From a virus: a stretch of DNA of 31,251 nt. The stretch spans positions 1 to 31,251 of the IMG/VR virus record IMGVR_UViG_3300047552_001268, one strand, 5' to 3'. A model generated the notes under the pieces. That model did not search any database. It was given only the letters and a program-made list of their open reading frames with translations, and was not told the origin of the DNA. The translations under genes were made by a program, and so were the position numbers. Shown here in pieces: positions 13,256-20,891 of the stretch. Within the stretch, counting starts at the first letter, position 1. The number at the start of each line of letters is the position of its first letter.

Positions 13256-14038
13256 ATGGATCGCTCAATGGTCGAGGCCGACCGCATGCTCTCGGAGCAC
13301 TTCACGTCGGCAATCGGGGTCAAGGCGCAACGCTACGAGCCGATGGTTCAGGGCGGCAACGTTGCGCCCGAAGAGATCATCATGTCAGCGGGAGCCGTGC
13401 ACGCGCGCGCCCGATGGGTGGACGTCGACGCGATGCTTCGGGATCTCGATCCGGGGCACCGGTCGAGGCTGCAACTCGTCTACGCGTTCGGCACCGACAC
13501 GTTCTCGGCCGATGAGAGCGCGCTCCGATCGTCCGGGCGCGCCGTTGGCCTTGTCCAGGACCGCAACCTCAAGGCCGACAAGCTAGGCCTGCTGCGCGTT
13601 GCGCTATCACCGACCGAGGGGCACGGGTCCTTCGTTCGGTTGGCGATCCTCCAGGACCGGACGCGGTCGGCCTTCGCTCGCCGGTACCCGAATCGTCCAC
13701 CGACCCACGATGCGGTCTTGGACTTCCTCGCCTTCGAAGCCGGCCGCGGCGATGCCTCCAGCCGATTCCTCGCCGAGGTCCGGAACGACTGCCAGGCGAA
13801 ACGCGATCTCTCGCTGAGGGCGTTCGCCCAGGTCGTGTCCGAGTCCAGAGCGAAGCGACGAGCTCGCGAGGACCAGGACGCCCAACGTGAGAGCCAGCGA
13901 CTCATCCGAGCCTCTGAGCGCGTGCGCGCCAAGATCAAGGCAACGCGACAGGACCTCGGCTTCACCGACGAGCACCGCACCGGGGCGATCGCCAAGCTCG
14001 CTGCCTTGCTCTACGTCGACGATGAGGTTGCGTCATGA
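13256..14038 (+). CDS. Hypothetical protein, candidate late-gene regulator
   Basis: ATG 13256 has the best ribosome site in the region (AAGGAGGAG) and starts a new unit after the terminator; 260 residues. Residues 50-100 (ARARWVDVDAMLRDLDPGHR, SRLQLVYAFG) resemble the 'L-x-x-L-x-x-x-x-R-x-x-L-x-x-x-Y' helices found in Q-like and RinA-like late regulators. The C-terminal 100 residues are a highly charged helix (RAKRRAREDQDAQRESQRLI, RASERVRAKIKATRQ), likely a coiled coil or nucleic-acid-binding region. Isolated position, strong ribosome site and placement just before the packaging genes suggest a role in late expression, but this is inference. No family is firmly recognised. Confidence 0.6.
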   Translation: MDRSMVEADRMLSEHFTSAIGVKAQRYEPMVQGGNVAPEEIIMSAGAVHARARWVDVDAMLRDLDPGHRSRLQLVYAFGTDTFSADESALRSSGRAVGLVQDRNLKADKLGLLRVALSPTEGHGSFVRLAILQDRTRSAFARRYPNRPPTHDAVLDFLAFEAGRGDASSRFLAEVRNDCQAKRDLSLRAFAQVVSESRAKRRAREDQDAQRESQRLIRASERVRAKIKATRQDLGFTDEHRTGAIAKLAALLYVDDEVAS

Positions 14039-14373
14039 GCGCCCAGCCGAAGCTCGGCAAGGTCCTCACGATGCCAGAGGTTGCGGCCATCGCCGGATGG
14101 GACGGGCCGCGCATGCGGCGTCACCTCCTTCGGCTGAATGCCGAAGCCGGCGGCAAACTCCTGCACAACATCGGCGGGAAGGGCAAACACGCCCGATGGA
14201 CGGTCACGCTCGCCAACCTCCAGCGCGTGGCCCCCCAGTGGTTCACCAGCCCTGACGACGCGATCTCGGAACTGAAGGACCGGGTCGAGGCAGTCGAGGC
14301 CGAGCAGCGCCGGCTCCGGAAGCTGACCACCGCCCTGGGGGTGGCGATCGAGAGCATCGGGGATCAACTCTGA
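14035..14373 (+). CDS. DNA-binding-like protein with C-terminal coiled coil
   Basis: ATG 14035 overlaps the previous stop; 112 residues. Residues 8-70 (VLTMPEVAAIAGWDGPRMRR, HLLRLNAEAGGKLLHNIGGK, ARWTVTLANLQRVAPQWF) look like a small winged helix-turn-helix with an excisionase-like 'T-x-x-E-V-A-x-x-x-G' opening. Residues 75-112 (AISELKDRVEAVEAEQRRLR) form a short coiled coil, so it probably dimerises. It is the last gene before the non-coding block ahead of the terminase, and may regulate it together with the upstream gene. Confidence 0.6.
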   Translation: MSAQPKLGKVLTMPEVAAIAGWDGPRMRRHLLRLNAEAGGKLLHNIGGKGKHARWTVTLANLQRVAPQWFTSPDDAISELKDRVEAVEAEQRRLRKLTTALGVAIESIGDQL

Positions 14374-14717
14374 CGCCCGGCGTCCCCGCCGCGCCCGCCA
14401 TGCCAGGAGCGCCGTTTGGGTGTCTGGACGGCCGCTGACCTATCCCGACTCCGAAACGGCGTCCTAGGGCCGATTGCGTGGCAGCAATCGCTATTAAGTG
14501 ACAATTGTGGAGCACAACTAACGATAAAAAGTAGGGCCTGAGAGATCGGATCGTGGCTGTCCGTGACCGTCGGCGGACGACGCGAGCAGCACCCTTACGA
14601 GCGCGCCGGTTGGTTCCCCCGACTGGCCGGCGCGTCGACCCTCCTCGTCTCGGGGAGACTCTCGGATCGGGTTTCTCCTTCCCGCCCGGGGGTCTCCCCG
14701 TGCCTCGTGGCTGCACC
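14374..14717 (+). promoter_or_regulatory. Non-coding block before terminase: candidate cos/packaging and late control region
   Basis: No gene is seen in these 344 bases. They hold four inverted repeats: CGATTGC/GCAATCG (14471-14477, 14484-14490), TTGTG/CACAA with a GAG spacer (14505-14517), CGCGCCGG/CCGGCGCG (14602-14609, 14627-14634), and CGGGGAGAC/GTCTCCCCG (14651-14659, 14692-14700). The stretch 14491-14535 is clearly A/T-richer than the rest and is the best place for a late promoter, although no consensus pair is convincing. Phage cos or pac sites usually lie just upstream of or within the small terminase gene, which starts at 14718, and dyads here would be natural terminase-binding or operator sites. 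Confidence 0.5.
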
Positions 14718-15161
14718 ATGGCTGGCGGATTCGATAGAGACCGAGCTGCACGCATCCTCGTGGACGCGATTGCGCTCGGCGATAGGACAGCAGCGGACAG
14801 GCATCAAGTAGCTGAAAGGACAATAGTAAGATACCGACAGCGGTTGTCGGTAGACCACGAGTTGTCCGATATTGTCCGGCGGCTGACCAAAGAGAGCGAG
14901 CAAGGCTGGCACGTAGCGCGGTCGCGGTTTCTCCGACGCGGACTCGAGAAGCTCATGGAGCTGGTCGAAGCCGCCGGGGTCAGCAATCTCAAGGATGTCA
15001 CCGAGGCTCTACGAGTAGTCGGAGAACTCGAGATCGCACGCGAGGCATTGGGTGTCAGCACTAGCGATCGTCGCGAAGATCCGCCGCATGCAGCGCCTTC
15101 GGGCAGCGTGCTTGCCGAAGAGCCCACCGGCGGAAGTGAGGGTCGAGGCTCCGACGACTGA
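14718..15161 (+). CDS. Probable terminase small subunit
   Basis: From ATG 14718 the protein has 147 residues. The N-terminus MAGGFDRDRAARILVDAIAL, followed by DRTAADRHQVAERTIVRYRQ, forms a helix-turn-helix like those of terminase small subunits, which recognise the packaging site. The middle has long helices (SEQGWHVARSRFLRRGLEKL, SNLKDVTEALRVVGELEIAR) of the type used for ring formation, and the C-terminal 35 residues are low-complexity. It overlaps the large subunit gene by about 110 bp if that gene starts at GTG 15052, or about 74 bp from ATG 15088. Identification rests on position directly before TerL, size and helix-turn-helix. In-frame starts further upstream enter the inverted-repeat region and are unlikely. 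Confidence 0.75.
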   Translation: MAGGFDRDRAARILVDAIALGDRTAADRHQVAERTIVRYRQRLSVDHELSDIVRRLTKESEQGWHVARSRFLRRGLEKLMELVEAAGVSNLKDVTEALRVVGELEIAREALGVSTSDRREDPPHAAPSGSVLAEEPTGGSEGRGSDD

Positions 15162-16680
15162 TCTCGATCGGTGGAAGGACGACTTCGTCGGCTTTGCCGC
15201 GCAGCTCGACATCATCCCGAAGGGGGGTCAGCGGCGGAAGCTTCGGCCGAACGCCATTCAAGCAGCGTTCGAGGCGACGCGTTCGAAGAACGGACGCGAC
15301 ATCGTCCTCAAGCCGCGCCAGGTCGGCCTCACAACCTGGGAGCTCGCAAGGGACGTCTGGTACTTCCTGACGCGCCGAGGTGCGCGCGTCGTCATCGTCG
15401 TGCAGTCGATGAGCGACGACGCGGCGATCAAAGAGATCGCCGACAAGCTCCGCGTGATGTTCGAGTCCCTTCGGGATGCGGGCATCGTGATCCCCGGACT
15501 CGACGCCGCCACGACGCGCTGGCTGCTTCCGGCGCGAGACGCGAGCATCAAGATCATCGGAGCCGGAGCGAGCGCCGCCAGCGCAGCCAAGAAGGGCCGA
15601 TCTGGCACCATTCACCGGCTGCACGTCACCGAGCTCGCGTTCTTCGAGCACGCGGACGAGACGCTCAACGCGCTACTCGAGTGCGTGCCTGGGCCGGAGT
15701 TCGGGACGGAGATCGTTCTCGAGTCGACGGCGAACGGCGCACAGGGCTGGTTCTACGAGGCGTACAAGTCAGCGCGCGCTGGGCAATCCTCGTTCGAGGC
15801 CCGCTTCTTCAGCTGGCTTGAGCAGTCCGAATACGCCGTCGCTCTTGAACCGGGTGAGATTGTTCTCCCGGAGACGGACCGAGAGCAAGCCATCGTCAGG
15901 GCCGGCGGTACCGCAGAACAGCTCAAGTGGTACCGGAGGAAGGTCGCCGACAAGAAGAGCCAGGACCTCGTCGACCAAGAGTACCCGCTCGACGAAGACA
16001 CGTGCTGGCTGACGAGCGGCCGAGCGTTCTTCGACGTTGCGGTGACGAAGTCCCTCATCGGGAAGGCAACAGACCCCGTTGAGACCAGGACGGTGGGCCG
16101 AGAGGGAGCCGTCGGATGCATCCGCATCTGGGAGCTTCCGAGGCCTGGCGTTGAGTACGTTGTGTCTGTCGACCCCTCGGAGGGCGTCGGCGGAGACCCA
16201 GGCGCCGCCGTCGTGTACGAGCGGGCAACGGGTCGGCACGTGGCCACGCTCCACGGTCAGTTCTCGACCTGGGAGATGGGCCGGCACATTGCGGCGCTCG
16301 GGCTCGAGTACAACTCAGCTCTCGTCGTTGTGGAGCGCAACAACCACGGCCACGCCGTGCTCCAAGCACTGAGCGAGAACCTCCACTACGCAAACCTCTA
16401 TCGAGACCACACCGGCAAGGCTGGATGGAACTCGAACCCAGTGTCGAGAGCTACGAGCCTAGAAGGCCTACTCGACGCGCACCGCGAAGGTCACTGGGTC
16501 TCGCCGGACAAGGAGACGCTGGCGGAGATGCTTCGCTTCATCGTCACGAGCTCTGGCCGACCAGAGGCTGCCTACGGCGACCACGATGATCTCATCATGG
16601 CTCACGCAATCGCCTGGGCCGTCATGAGCACGCCGCTGGACGACAACGAGGTGCTCATCGGTGGGGGCTCGAACCGATGA
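15052..16680 (+). CDS. terL: Terminase large subunit (packaging ATPase-nuclease)
   Basis: This 542-residue protein (GTG 15052; ATG 15088 is an alternative start 12 codons later) has the full set of large terminase motifs. The ATPase domain carries Walker A LKPRQVGLTTWELA (residues 86-99; K87, T95), strand VVIVVQSMSDD, and a Walker B-like RLHVTELAFFEH (catalytic E194). The RNase H-like nuclease has VVSVDPSEGVGGDPG (D374), VVVERNNHGHA (E428) and YGDHDDLIMAHAIAWA (D510, D512/D513). It pumps DNA into the prohead and cuts it. The linker TSRGRAF and the K-x-R-Q-x-G-x-T-T form fit the terminases found with Mu-like heads. The last 24 bases overlap the tail of a minus-strand gene. Confidence 0.95.
   Translation: MSALAIVAKIRRMQRLRAACLPKSPPAEVRVEAPTTDLDRWKDDFVGFAAQLDIIPKGGQRRKLRPNAIQAAFEATRSKNGRDIVLKPRQVGLTTWELARDVWYFLTRRGARVVIVVQSMSDDAAIKEIADKLRVMFESLRDAGIVIPGLDAATTRWLLPARDASIKIIGAGASAASAAKKGRSGTIHRLHVTELAFFEHADETLNALLECVPGPEFGTEIVLESTANGAQGWFYEAYKSARAGQSSFEARFFSWLEQSEYAVALEPGEIVLPETDREQAIVRAGGTAEQLKWYRRKVADKKSQDLVDQEYPLDEDTCWLTSGRAFFDVAVTKSLIGKATDPVETRTVGREGAVGCIRIWELPRPGVEYVVSVDPSEGVGGDPGAAVVYERATGRHVATLHGQFSTWEMGRHIAALGLEYNSALVVVERNNHGHAVLQALSENLHYANLYRDHTGKAGWNSNPVSRATSLEGLLDAHREGHWVSPDKETLAEMLRFIVTSSGRPEAAYGDHDDLIMAHAIAWAVMSTPLDDNEVLIGGGSNR
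15390..15421 (+). repeat. 32-bp exact repeat shared with the gene at 10376 (copy 2)
   Basis: Same 32 bases as 10589-10620. Here they encode the strand V-VIVVQSMSDD after Walker A, so this is the functional context and the likely source of the copy. Confidence 0.85.
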
Positions 16681-16846
16681 TCGTTCGGATCCGAACCGAC
16701 CGCGACCCGCACAGGCAGCGCTCTGCCGACTCGGCATAGAGAACGCCGTCGGACTCCACCACCCGCTCGGAGCTATCGGGCAAGTCCCGCGCTCGACCGC
16801 ACGTCACGCATCGCACGTCGACACCGAGGTTGACCGAAAGCTCCAT
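16655..16846 (-). CDS. Minus-strand zinc-ribbon protein between terL and portal
   Basis: On the minus strand ATG 16846 is preceded by GGAGG with a 5-base gap, the best kind of ribosome site. The 63-residue product MELSVNLGVDVRCVTCGRAR ends in a TGA at 16655-16657, overlapping the 3' end of terL. It has two cysteine pairs 34 residues apart (CVTC and CLCG), as in a zinc ribbon, and beta-type sequence between (RVVESDGVLYAESAER). The + strand between 16681 and 16895 holds no good gene of its own. It is the only minus-strand gene in the virion region, and may be a small accessory gene with its own promoter inside the portal start region, where none is obvious. Confidence 0.6.
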   Translation of the reverse strand: MELSVNLGVDVRCVTCGRARDLPDSSERVVESDGVLYAESAERCLCGSRSVRIRTIIGSSPHR

Positions 16847-16895
16847 GCAAACCTCCACGAAGGTCGCTCGACACCTATCGAGTCGAGACTAGCTC

Positions 16896-18584
16896 ATGGC
16901 TGACAAACCGGACGTTGCAGTCTTCCTTGAGCCGACGTCAACACGACGACTCCTGGAGTGGACGCCGCCGCTCATCCGTGCTGCGCGCGCGATGGCGGAC
17001 GCGGGCAACCTGGAGCTCGCCGCCGACTTCTGCGAGTCGGCCATGGGCGACGACCGCGTGCAGGCGGCACTCTCCACGCGCACGAAGGGTCTCGTTGCGC
17101 TACCCATCCGATTCGAGGCCGCTCGAACAGGCTCGAAGCGAGCGATCAAGGCGCTCGAAGCGGACGAGGATTGGTGGGTCGCCTTCGATGAGACCGCGCT
17201 ATCGCAGCTCCTGAACTGGGGCATCCTGCTCGGCGTCGGGCTCGCCCGGATCGTGTGGACCGTTCGCACGAACGTCGATCGCATCGTTCCGAAGATCGAA
17301 GTCTGGAACCCGCGGCACCTCCGCTACGACTGGGACCGCCGCGTCTGGACGGTGAAGGTCGCCGGCGGCGGCATCGAGGACGTCGTCCCGGGTGACGGGA
17401 AGTGGATCCTCTACACGCCGTACGGCACCTCTCGACCGTGGGCGTTCGGCGTCTGGCGAGCCATCGCGCTCTGGCACCTGCTGAAGCAGTTCGCCATCCA
17501 GGACTGGGCCTACTACAGCGCGAAGAACGGCGGCGGCCACCTCGTCGCGACCAGCGACATCAACGCGAAGGTCTCGAAGGAAGACCGGAAGAGTCTCGCC
17601 GCAGATCTCTTCGCGATGCAGGCGAACAGCGCCGTCGCGTTGCCCCCCGGCGTCTCGCTCGATCTCATCGAGTCGACGGCCGACACGAGCGGGACATTCG
17701 AGGCTCAGAAGAACGCAGCCGACCTCGGCATGAGCGTCTCTCTCCTCGGACAGAACCTCTCGACCGAGGTGACCGGCCCGGTGTCGACAGGAGCAACCCT
17801 TCACGGGAAGGTGCTTCAAGTCTTCATCGACGCGGACGCGCAGACCATCACGACGTGCATTCACGACCAGGCGCTGGTGTGGTGGGCGGAGTTCAACTTC
17901 GGGGCTCGCGACATCGCGCCGTGGCCCATCCTCGACACGAAGCCGCCGGAGAACCGGAAGGCAGAGGCCGACGTCCTCAGCGTCGTCTCAGCGGCGCTCA
18001 ACGTCTTCCAGAACGCCGGCGCACCCGTCGACGTCCGAGCTCTCCTCGAACGATTCGGCGTCCCGCTCAAGGACCCGAAGGACATCGAGCAGTCGGGGCA
18101 GGTCTTCAAGTACCACCTCGACTATGGCGTGCTCACGCTCAACGAGGTCCGCGAGCGTCTCGGACTGCCGCCCGTCTCCAACGGCGACGTCCCGCCGGTG
18201 CCTGTCGCGGCGCCTGCCGATCCGAACGCTGTTCCGGACCCGAACGCAGACACCAACTCAGACCCGAACGCGAAGGCGACCATGGCCGATTACGTGCAGC
18301 TTGCATCCGGTCGGATCGTGCGTCGTTCGAGTGGCGTTGCGGCGGGTCAAGAGTACGTCGACGGCCTTGCGGACAACGCCAAGGCTCGAGCCATCAAGGT
18401 GCTTGACGAAGACCTCGTCGCAGTCCTTGAGGCCATCAACGAAGCGACGTCCTTCGATGACGTCAAGACGCGCTTGGAGAAGGTCTACAAGGGCATGAAC
18501 TCCGACGCTCTGGCCAAGCTCGCCGAGGCGACCATCACGATGGCCCACCTCGGCGGACGTCACGCCATCAACGAGGATCTATGA
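16896..18584 (+). CDS. Portal protein, DUF935 (Mu gp29-like)
   Basis: This 562-residue protein matches DUF935-type portals: LIRAARAMADAGNLELAADF, MGDDRVQAALSTRTKGLVAL, NWGILLGVGLARIVW, KIEVWNPRHLRYDWDRRVW, and WAFGVWRAIALWHLLKQFA with IQDWAYYSAKNGGGHLVA. Later LIESTADTSGTFEAQKNAAD and QNLSTEVTGPVSTGATLHG are the conserved DUF935 C-terminal core. The last 110 residues (after a DPNA-rich linker near 445-465) carry helices such as ARAIKVLDEDLVAVLEAINE. The portal forms the dodecameric DNA gate at one capsid vertex and is the docking site for TerL, encoded just upstream. The last 4 bases overlap the next gene. Confidence 0.92.
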   Translation: MADKPDVAVFLEPTSTRRLLEWTPPLIRAARAMADAGNLELAADFCESAMGDDRVQAALSTRTKGLVALPIRFEAARTGSKRAIKALEADEDWWVAFDETALSQLLNWGILLGVGLARIVWTVRTNVDRIVPKIEVWNPRHLRYDWDRRVWTVKVAGGGIEDVVPGDGKWILYTPYGTSRPWAFGVWRAIALWHLLKQFAIQDWAYYSAKNGGGHLVATSDINAKVSKEDRKSLAADLFAMQANSAVALPPGVSLDLIESTADTSGTFEAQKNAADLGMSVSLLGQNLSTEVTGPVSTGATLHGKVLQVFIDADAQTITTCIHDQALVWWAEFNFGARDIAPWPILDTKPPENRKAEADVLSVVSAALNVFQNAGAPVDVRALLERFGVPLKDPKDIEQSGQVFKYHLDYGVLTLNEVRERLGLPPVSNGDVPPVPVAAPADPNAVPDPNADTNSDPNAKATMADYVQLASGRIVRRSSGVAAGQEYVDGLADNAKARAIKVLDEDLVAVLEAINEATSFDDVKTRLEKVYKGMNSDALAKLAEATITMAHLGGRHAINEDL

Positions 18585-18907
18585 ACGTCGAGACACCGCT
18601 CTCCGGAACGCTCACCGCAACGACGAACGGCGGCGCGATCAACGTCCAGCACGCACTGAGCCTCGTTGCTCACCTCAACGTCACCGCCGTCAGCGGCACC
18701 ACGCCATCGATGACGGTGAAGTTCCAGGAGTCGTTGGACGGCGCGCTCTGGATCGACATCCCGAGCGCGGCGTTCACGGCGGCGACGGCGACAGGGTCTC
18801 AGCGACTCGAGTTTGCCACCCGCGCCGCGATGGTCCGCGCCGTCGCGACCATCTCCGGCACGACGCCGAGCTTCACGTTCGACACGAAGCTTTGCGGCAA
18901 GCTCTGA
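18581..18907 (+). CDS. Small beta-sandwich-type virion protein, paralogue 1
   Basis: ATG 18581 overlaps the portal stop; 108 residues. It is beta-rich with repeated S-G-T-T-P-S blocks: VSGTTPSMTVKFQESLDGAL, then FTAATATGSQRLEFATRAAM and VRAVATISGTTPSFTFDTKL. The same scheme (SGTTPSMTV ... FTAATA ... R-A-V-A-T-I-S-G-T-T-P-S-F-T) recurs in the gene at 24028 and more distantly in the first half of the gene at 24403. It probably forms a small Ig- or jelly-roll-like domain, possibly decorating the capsid. Function is inferred from position between head genes. Confidence 0.7.
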   Translation: MNVETPLSGTLTATTNGGAINVQHALSLVAHLNVTAVSGTTPSMTVKFQESLDGALWIDIPSAAFTAATATGSQRLEFATRAAMVRAVATISGTTPSFTFDTKLCGKL

Positions 18908-19014
18908 TGAACTTCTGGGAGTTCCTCGATCGCAACGCGACGGGCATCGGCCTCCTCGTGCTCGCGGCGATGTTGGCCGCCACGTGGTGCGTCCTGTTCA
19001 TCCTCGAGAAGTGA
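18907..19014 (+). CDS. 35-residue membrane protein
   Basis: ATG 18907 overlaps the previous stop (TGATG) and the frame ends at TGA 19012-19014, just before the next start. The product MNFWEFLDRNATGIGLLVLA continues as a hydrophobic segment to FILEK, giving one clear transmembrane helix with an N-terminal charged end. Tight packing and coupling favour a real gene. The role is unknown; a holin-like function would be a guess. Confidence 0.6.
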   Translation: MNFWEFLDRNATGIGLLVLAAMLAATWCVLFILEK

Positions 19015-19017
19015 TCC

Positions 19018-20352
19018 GTGGCGTGGAAGGTCTCGAACGACCCAGTCGAATTCAGGGACGCGATCGCCTGGTTTCGAAAGCGGGTCGCCATGACGAAGGC
19101 TGCCGCCGATCAGCTGACGGCGGTGGAGAAGCGCAAGGCGTTCTGGATCGCTGGAGCCGCACAGCTCTCGATGGTGGAGCAAGCGTGGAAGGCGACCGAC
19201 GCCGCCATCAAGAAAGGCGCGAGCCTCGAAGACTTCAAGAAGGACATCGGCGACAAGCTCAAGGCAGCGTGGGGTGGAAGCGTCGCGAACCCCGCGTGGA
19301 GGCTCGAGACGATCTTCCGCAACAACGCACAGCTTGCGTACGGCGCGGGACGCCACGCTCAAGCAAATCACCCCGACGTAATCTGCGACCGACCGGTGTG
19401 GATGTTCGACGCGATCCTCGACGGTCGCGAGACTTTGATCTGCAAGGCGTGTGATGGGACCAAGCTTCCCGCGACCGACGCGTGGTGGTCGACGCACACG
19501 CCTCCGCTACACCACAACTGCCGGTCCTCGATCATCACGCTCGATGTGGCCTCGGCCGGAGCTCTGACCAAGAAGCCCACGAGCGACGCGCCTGACAAGG
19601 GATGGGGTCTACCTCCGTCCGCTGACGAGTGGACGCCCGACACGAGCGCGACTCCGAAGCCGCTCAAGAAGGTCTTCGACGACAAGGCGAAGGCCGCACC
19701 TCCGCCGCCTCCACCGACGACCTTCACCGAAGGACTCCACGCGAAGGCGCTGTTCATCGACAAGTCGCTTCTCGGTCAGTACGAGGCCGACATCAAGCAC
19801 GCGATGGACTTCTCATCGACGCCCGAGCTGCTTCGGTTCCTCGAGAAGAACCCGATCACGAAGCTGTCCTTCGAGCGCGCGAAGGATCTGGTCAACGGCA
19901 AGGACAAGGGGTTGGGTTGGTACTACCCAGTGGACTACGCCGGCCAAAAGGCTGGGACGCTTCGGGTCGCTTCAGACCTACTCGACGGAGTGTCGATCGG
20001 ACGCGGGCACGGGCCGAACACGTTCGGAGAACGGTGGACGTTCACCATCGCGTCACGTCAGACGAAGGACGCGATTCGCAACACGCTCCTCCACGAGCTC
20101 GGCCACCACGTTCACCTGAACGACATCCGTGCGCGGTCCGAAACGTACCTGAAGGTCGATGCTCTCATCCGTGAGGCGTTCAACGGGCGGCCTGGGAAAA
20201 CGGTGACCAGGTACGCAGGCACGGATCGGCATGAGTACTTCGCCGAGTGCTTCAACGCGTACTACTCCGCACGCTCCGAGCTGCGGGACAACGATCCGAG
20301 CGGCTTCAAGATGGTCGAGGACGTCCTGAAACTACGAGGCATCCTTCCGTGA
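19018..20352 (+). CDS. Mu gpF-like head morphogenesis protein fused to a metallopeptidase domain
   Basis: GTG 19018 gives 444 residues. The N-terminal 190 residues match the SPP1 gp7/Mu gpF minor head family: NDPVEFRDAIAWFRKRVAMT, ETIFRNNAQLAYGAGRHAQA, ICKACDGTKLPATD and THTPPLHHNCRSSI, where the paired cysteines and P-P-L-H-x-N-C-R are diagnostic. A proline-rich linker (about residues 225-240) leads to a C-terminal domain with the zinc-peptidase helix HELGHHVH (H359, E360, H363) and, 40 residues later, RHEYFAECFNAYY (E406, E410) as third-ligand helix. Such fusions place an enzyme inside the head. It may act on capsid proteins or be ejected with DNA. Domain assignments are firm, the target is unknown. 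Confidence 0.85.
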   Translation: MAWKVSNDPVEFRDAIAWFRKRVAMTKAAADQLTAVEKRKAFWIAGAAQLSMVEQAWKATDAAIKKGASLEDFKKDIGDKLKAAWGGSVANPAWRLETIFRNNAQLAYGAGRHAQANHPDVICDRPVWMFDAILDGRETLICKACDGTKLPATDAWWSTHTPPLHHNCRSSIITLDVASAGALTKKPTSDAPDKGWGLPPSADEWTPDTSATPKPLKKVFDDKAKAAPPPPPPTTFTEGLHAKALFIDKSLLGQYEADIKHAMDFSSTPELLRFLEKNPITKLSFERAKDLVNGKDKGLGWYYPVDYAGQKAGTLRVASDLLDGVSIGRGHGPNTFGERWTFTIASRQTKDAIRNTLLHELGHHVHLNDIRARSETYLKVDALIREAFNGRPGKTVTRYAGTDRHEYFAECFNAYYSARSELRDNDPSGFKMVEDVLKLRGILP

Positions 20353-20534
20353 AAGAGCCCGACTTCGACAAGCTCGCAGCGCTGAGCGCGGAGCTCGATG
20401 CGCTGTACGAAGACGGCAAGCTCGATCGGAAGGCGTTCGAGCGCGTTCTCACCGAGGCCGACAAGGCTTGCAACGGCCACCCCCTCACCGAGGGAATCGT
20501 GATGAAGGGAATCATGTATGGCGTCGCAGAGTGA
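20349..20534 (+). CDS. Small helical protein, 61 residues
   Basis: GTG 20349 overlaps the gpF-like stop. The sequence FDKLAALSAELDALYEDGKL, DRKAFERVLTEADKACNGHP and IVMKGIMYGVAE is helical and acidic. No family is recognised. It ends three bases before the next ATG. Confidence 0.55.
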   Translation: MKEPDFDKLAALSAELDALYEDGKLDRKAFERVLTEADKACNGHPLTEGIVMKGIMYGVAE

Positions 20535-20537
20535 GAC

Positions 20538-20864
20538 ATGAAGGACGTCAGCCCGGCAGTCGCTTACGCGATGCTGCTCCCGGAACTCATGCAAGCCGGT
20601 CGCGATGTCGGCTACGCGATCGCGGTGCACGGTTCCCTCTCACGCGATCTCGACGTCGTGGCAGTCCCGTGGACTGACGAAGCCGTCAGCGCCGAGCGAC
20701 TGGTGATGCATCTCATGTCGGCCGTCGGCGGGCGTCTGCGTGATGGCCACAAGCGCAAGGACGGAACCGAAGACCAATGGGAGAAGGTCTCAGGCGGTAA
20801 CCCAGCGGTGAAGCCGCATGGGCGACTTGCGTGGTCGATCTTCATCGCCGATGGCAGTCGTTAA
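20538..20864 (+). CDS. Phage protein with nucleotidyltransferase-like motif
   Basis: ATG 20538 lies 3 bases after the previous stop; 108 residues. YAMLLPELMQAGRDVGYAIA, then VHGSLSRDLDVVAVPWTDEA contains the G-S-x-x-x-D-x-D pattern of a minimal nucleotidyltransferase fold. KPHGRLAWSIFI near the end follows a scheme seen in many phage proteins of this type. The usual extra C-terminal strand with D-L-S appears to be missing, so it may be shortened or inactive. Its role in phage growth is not known. Confidence 0.6.
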   Translation: MKDVSPAVAYAMLLPELMQAGRDVGYAIAVHGSLSRDLDVVAVPWTDEAVSAERLVMHLMSAVGGRLRDGHKRKDGTEDQWEKVSGGNPAVKPHGRLAWSIFIADGSR

Positions 20865-20891
20865 TCGACATCTCAGTCATGCCGAGGAGCA

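Noticed and set aside
14505-14517. TTGTG/CACAA dyad as a second copy of the repressor operator at 1642-1660
   Set aside because: The half-sites are in opposite order and the arms are shorter, so identity with the operator is not supported; kept only as one of the dyads in the block.
14553-14717. Upstream in-frame extension of the small terminase gene
   Set aside because: It is Arg/Pro-rich, crosses both strong inverted repeats, and the HTH domain starts after ATG 14718.
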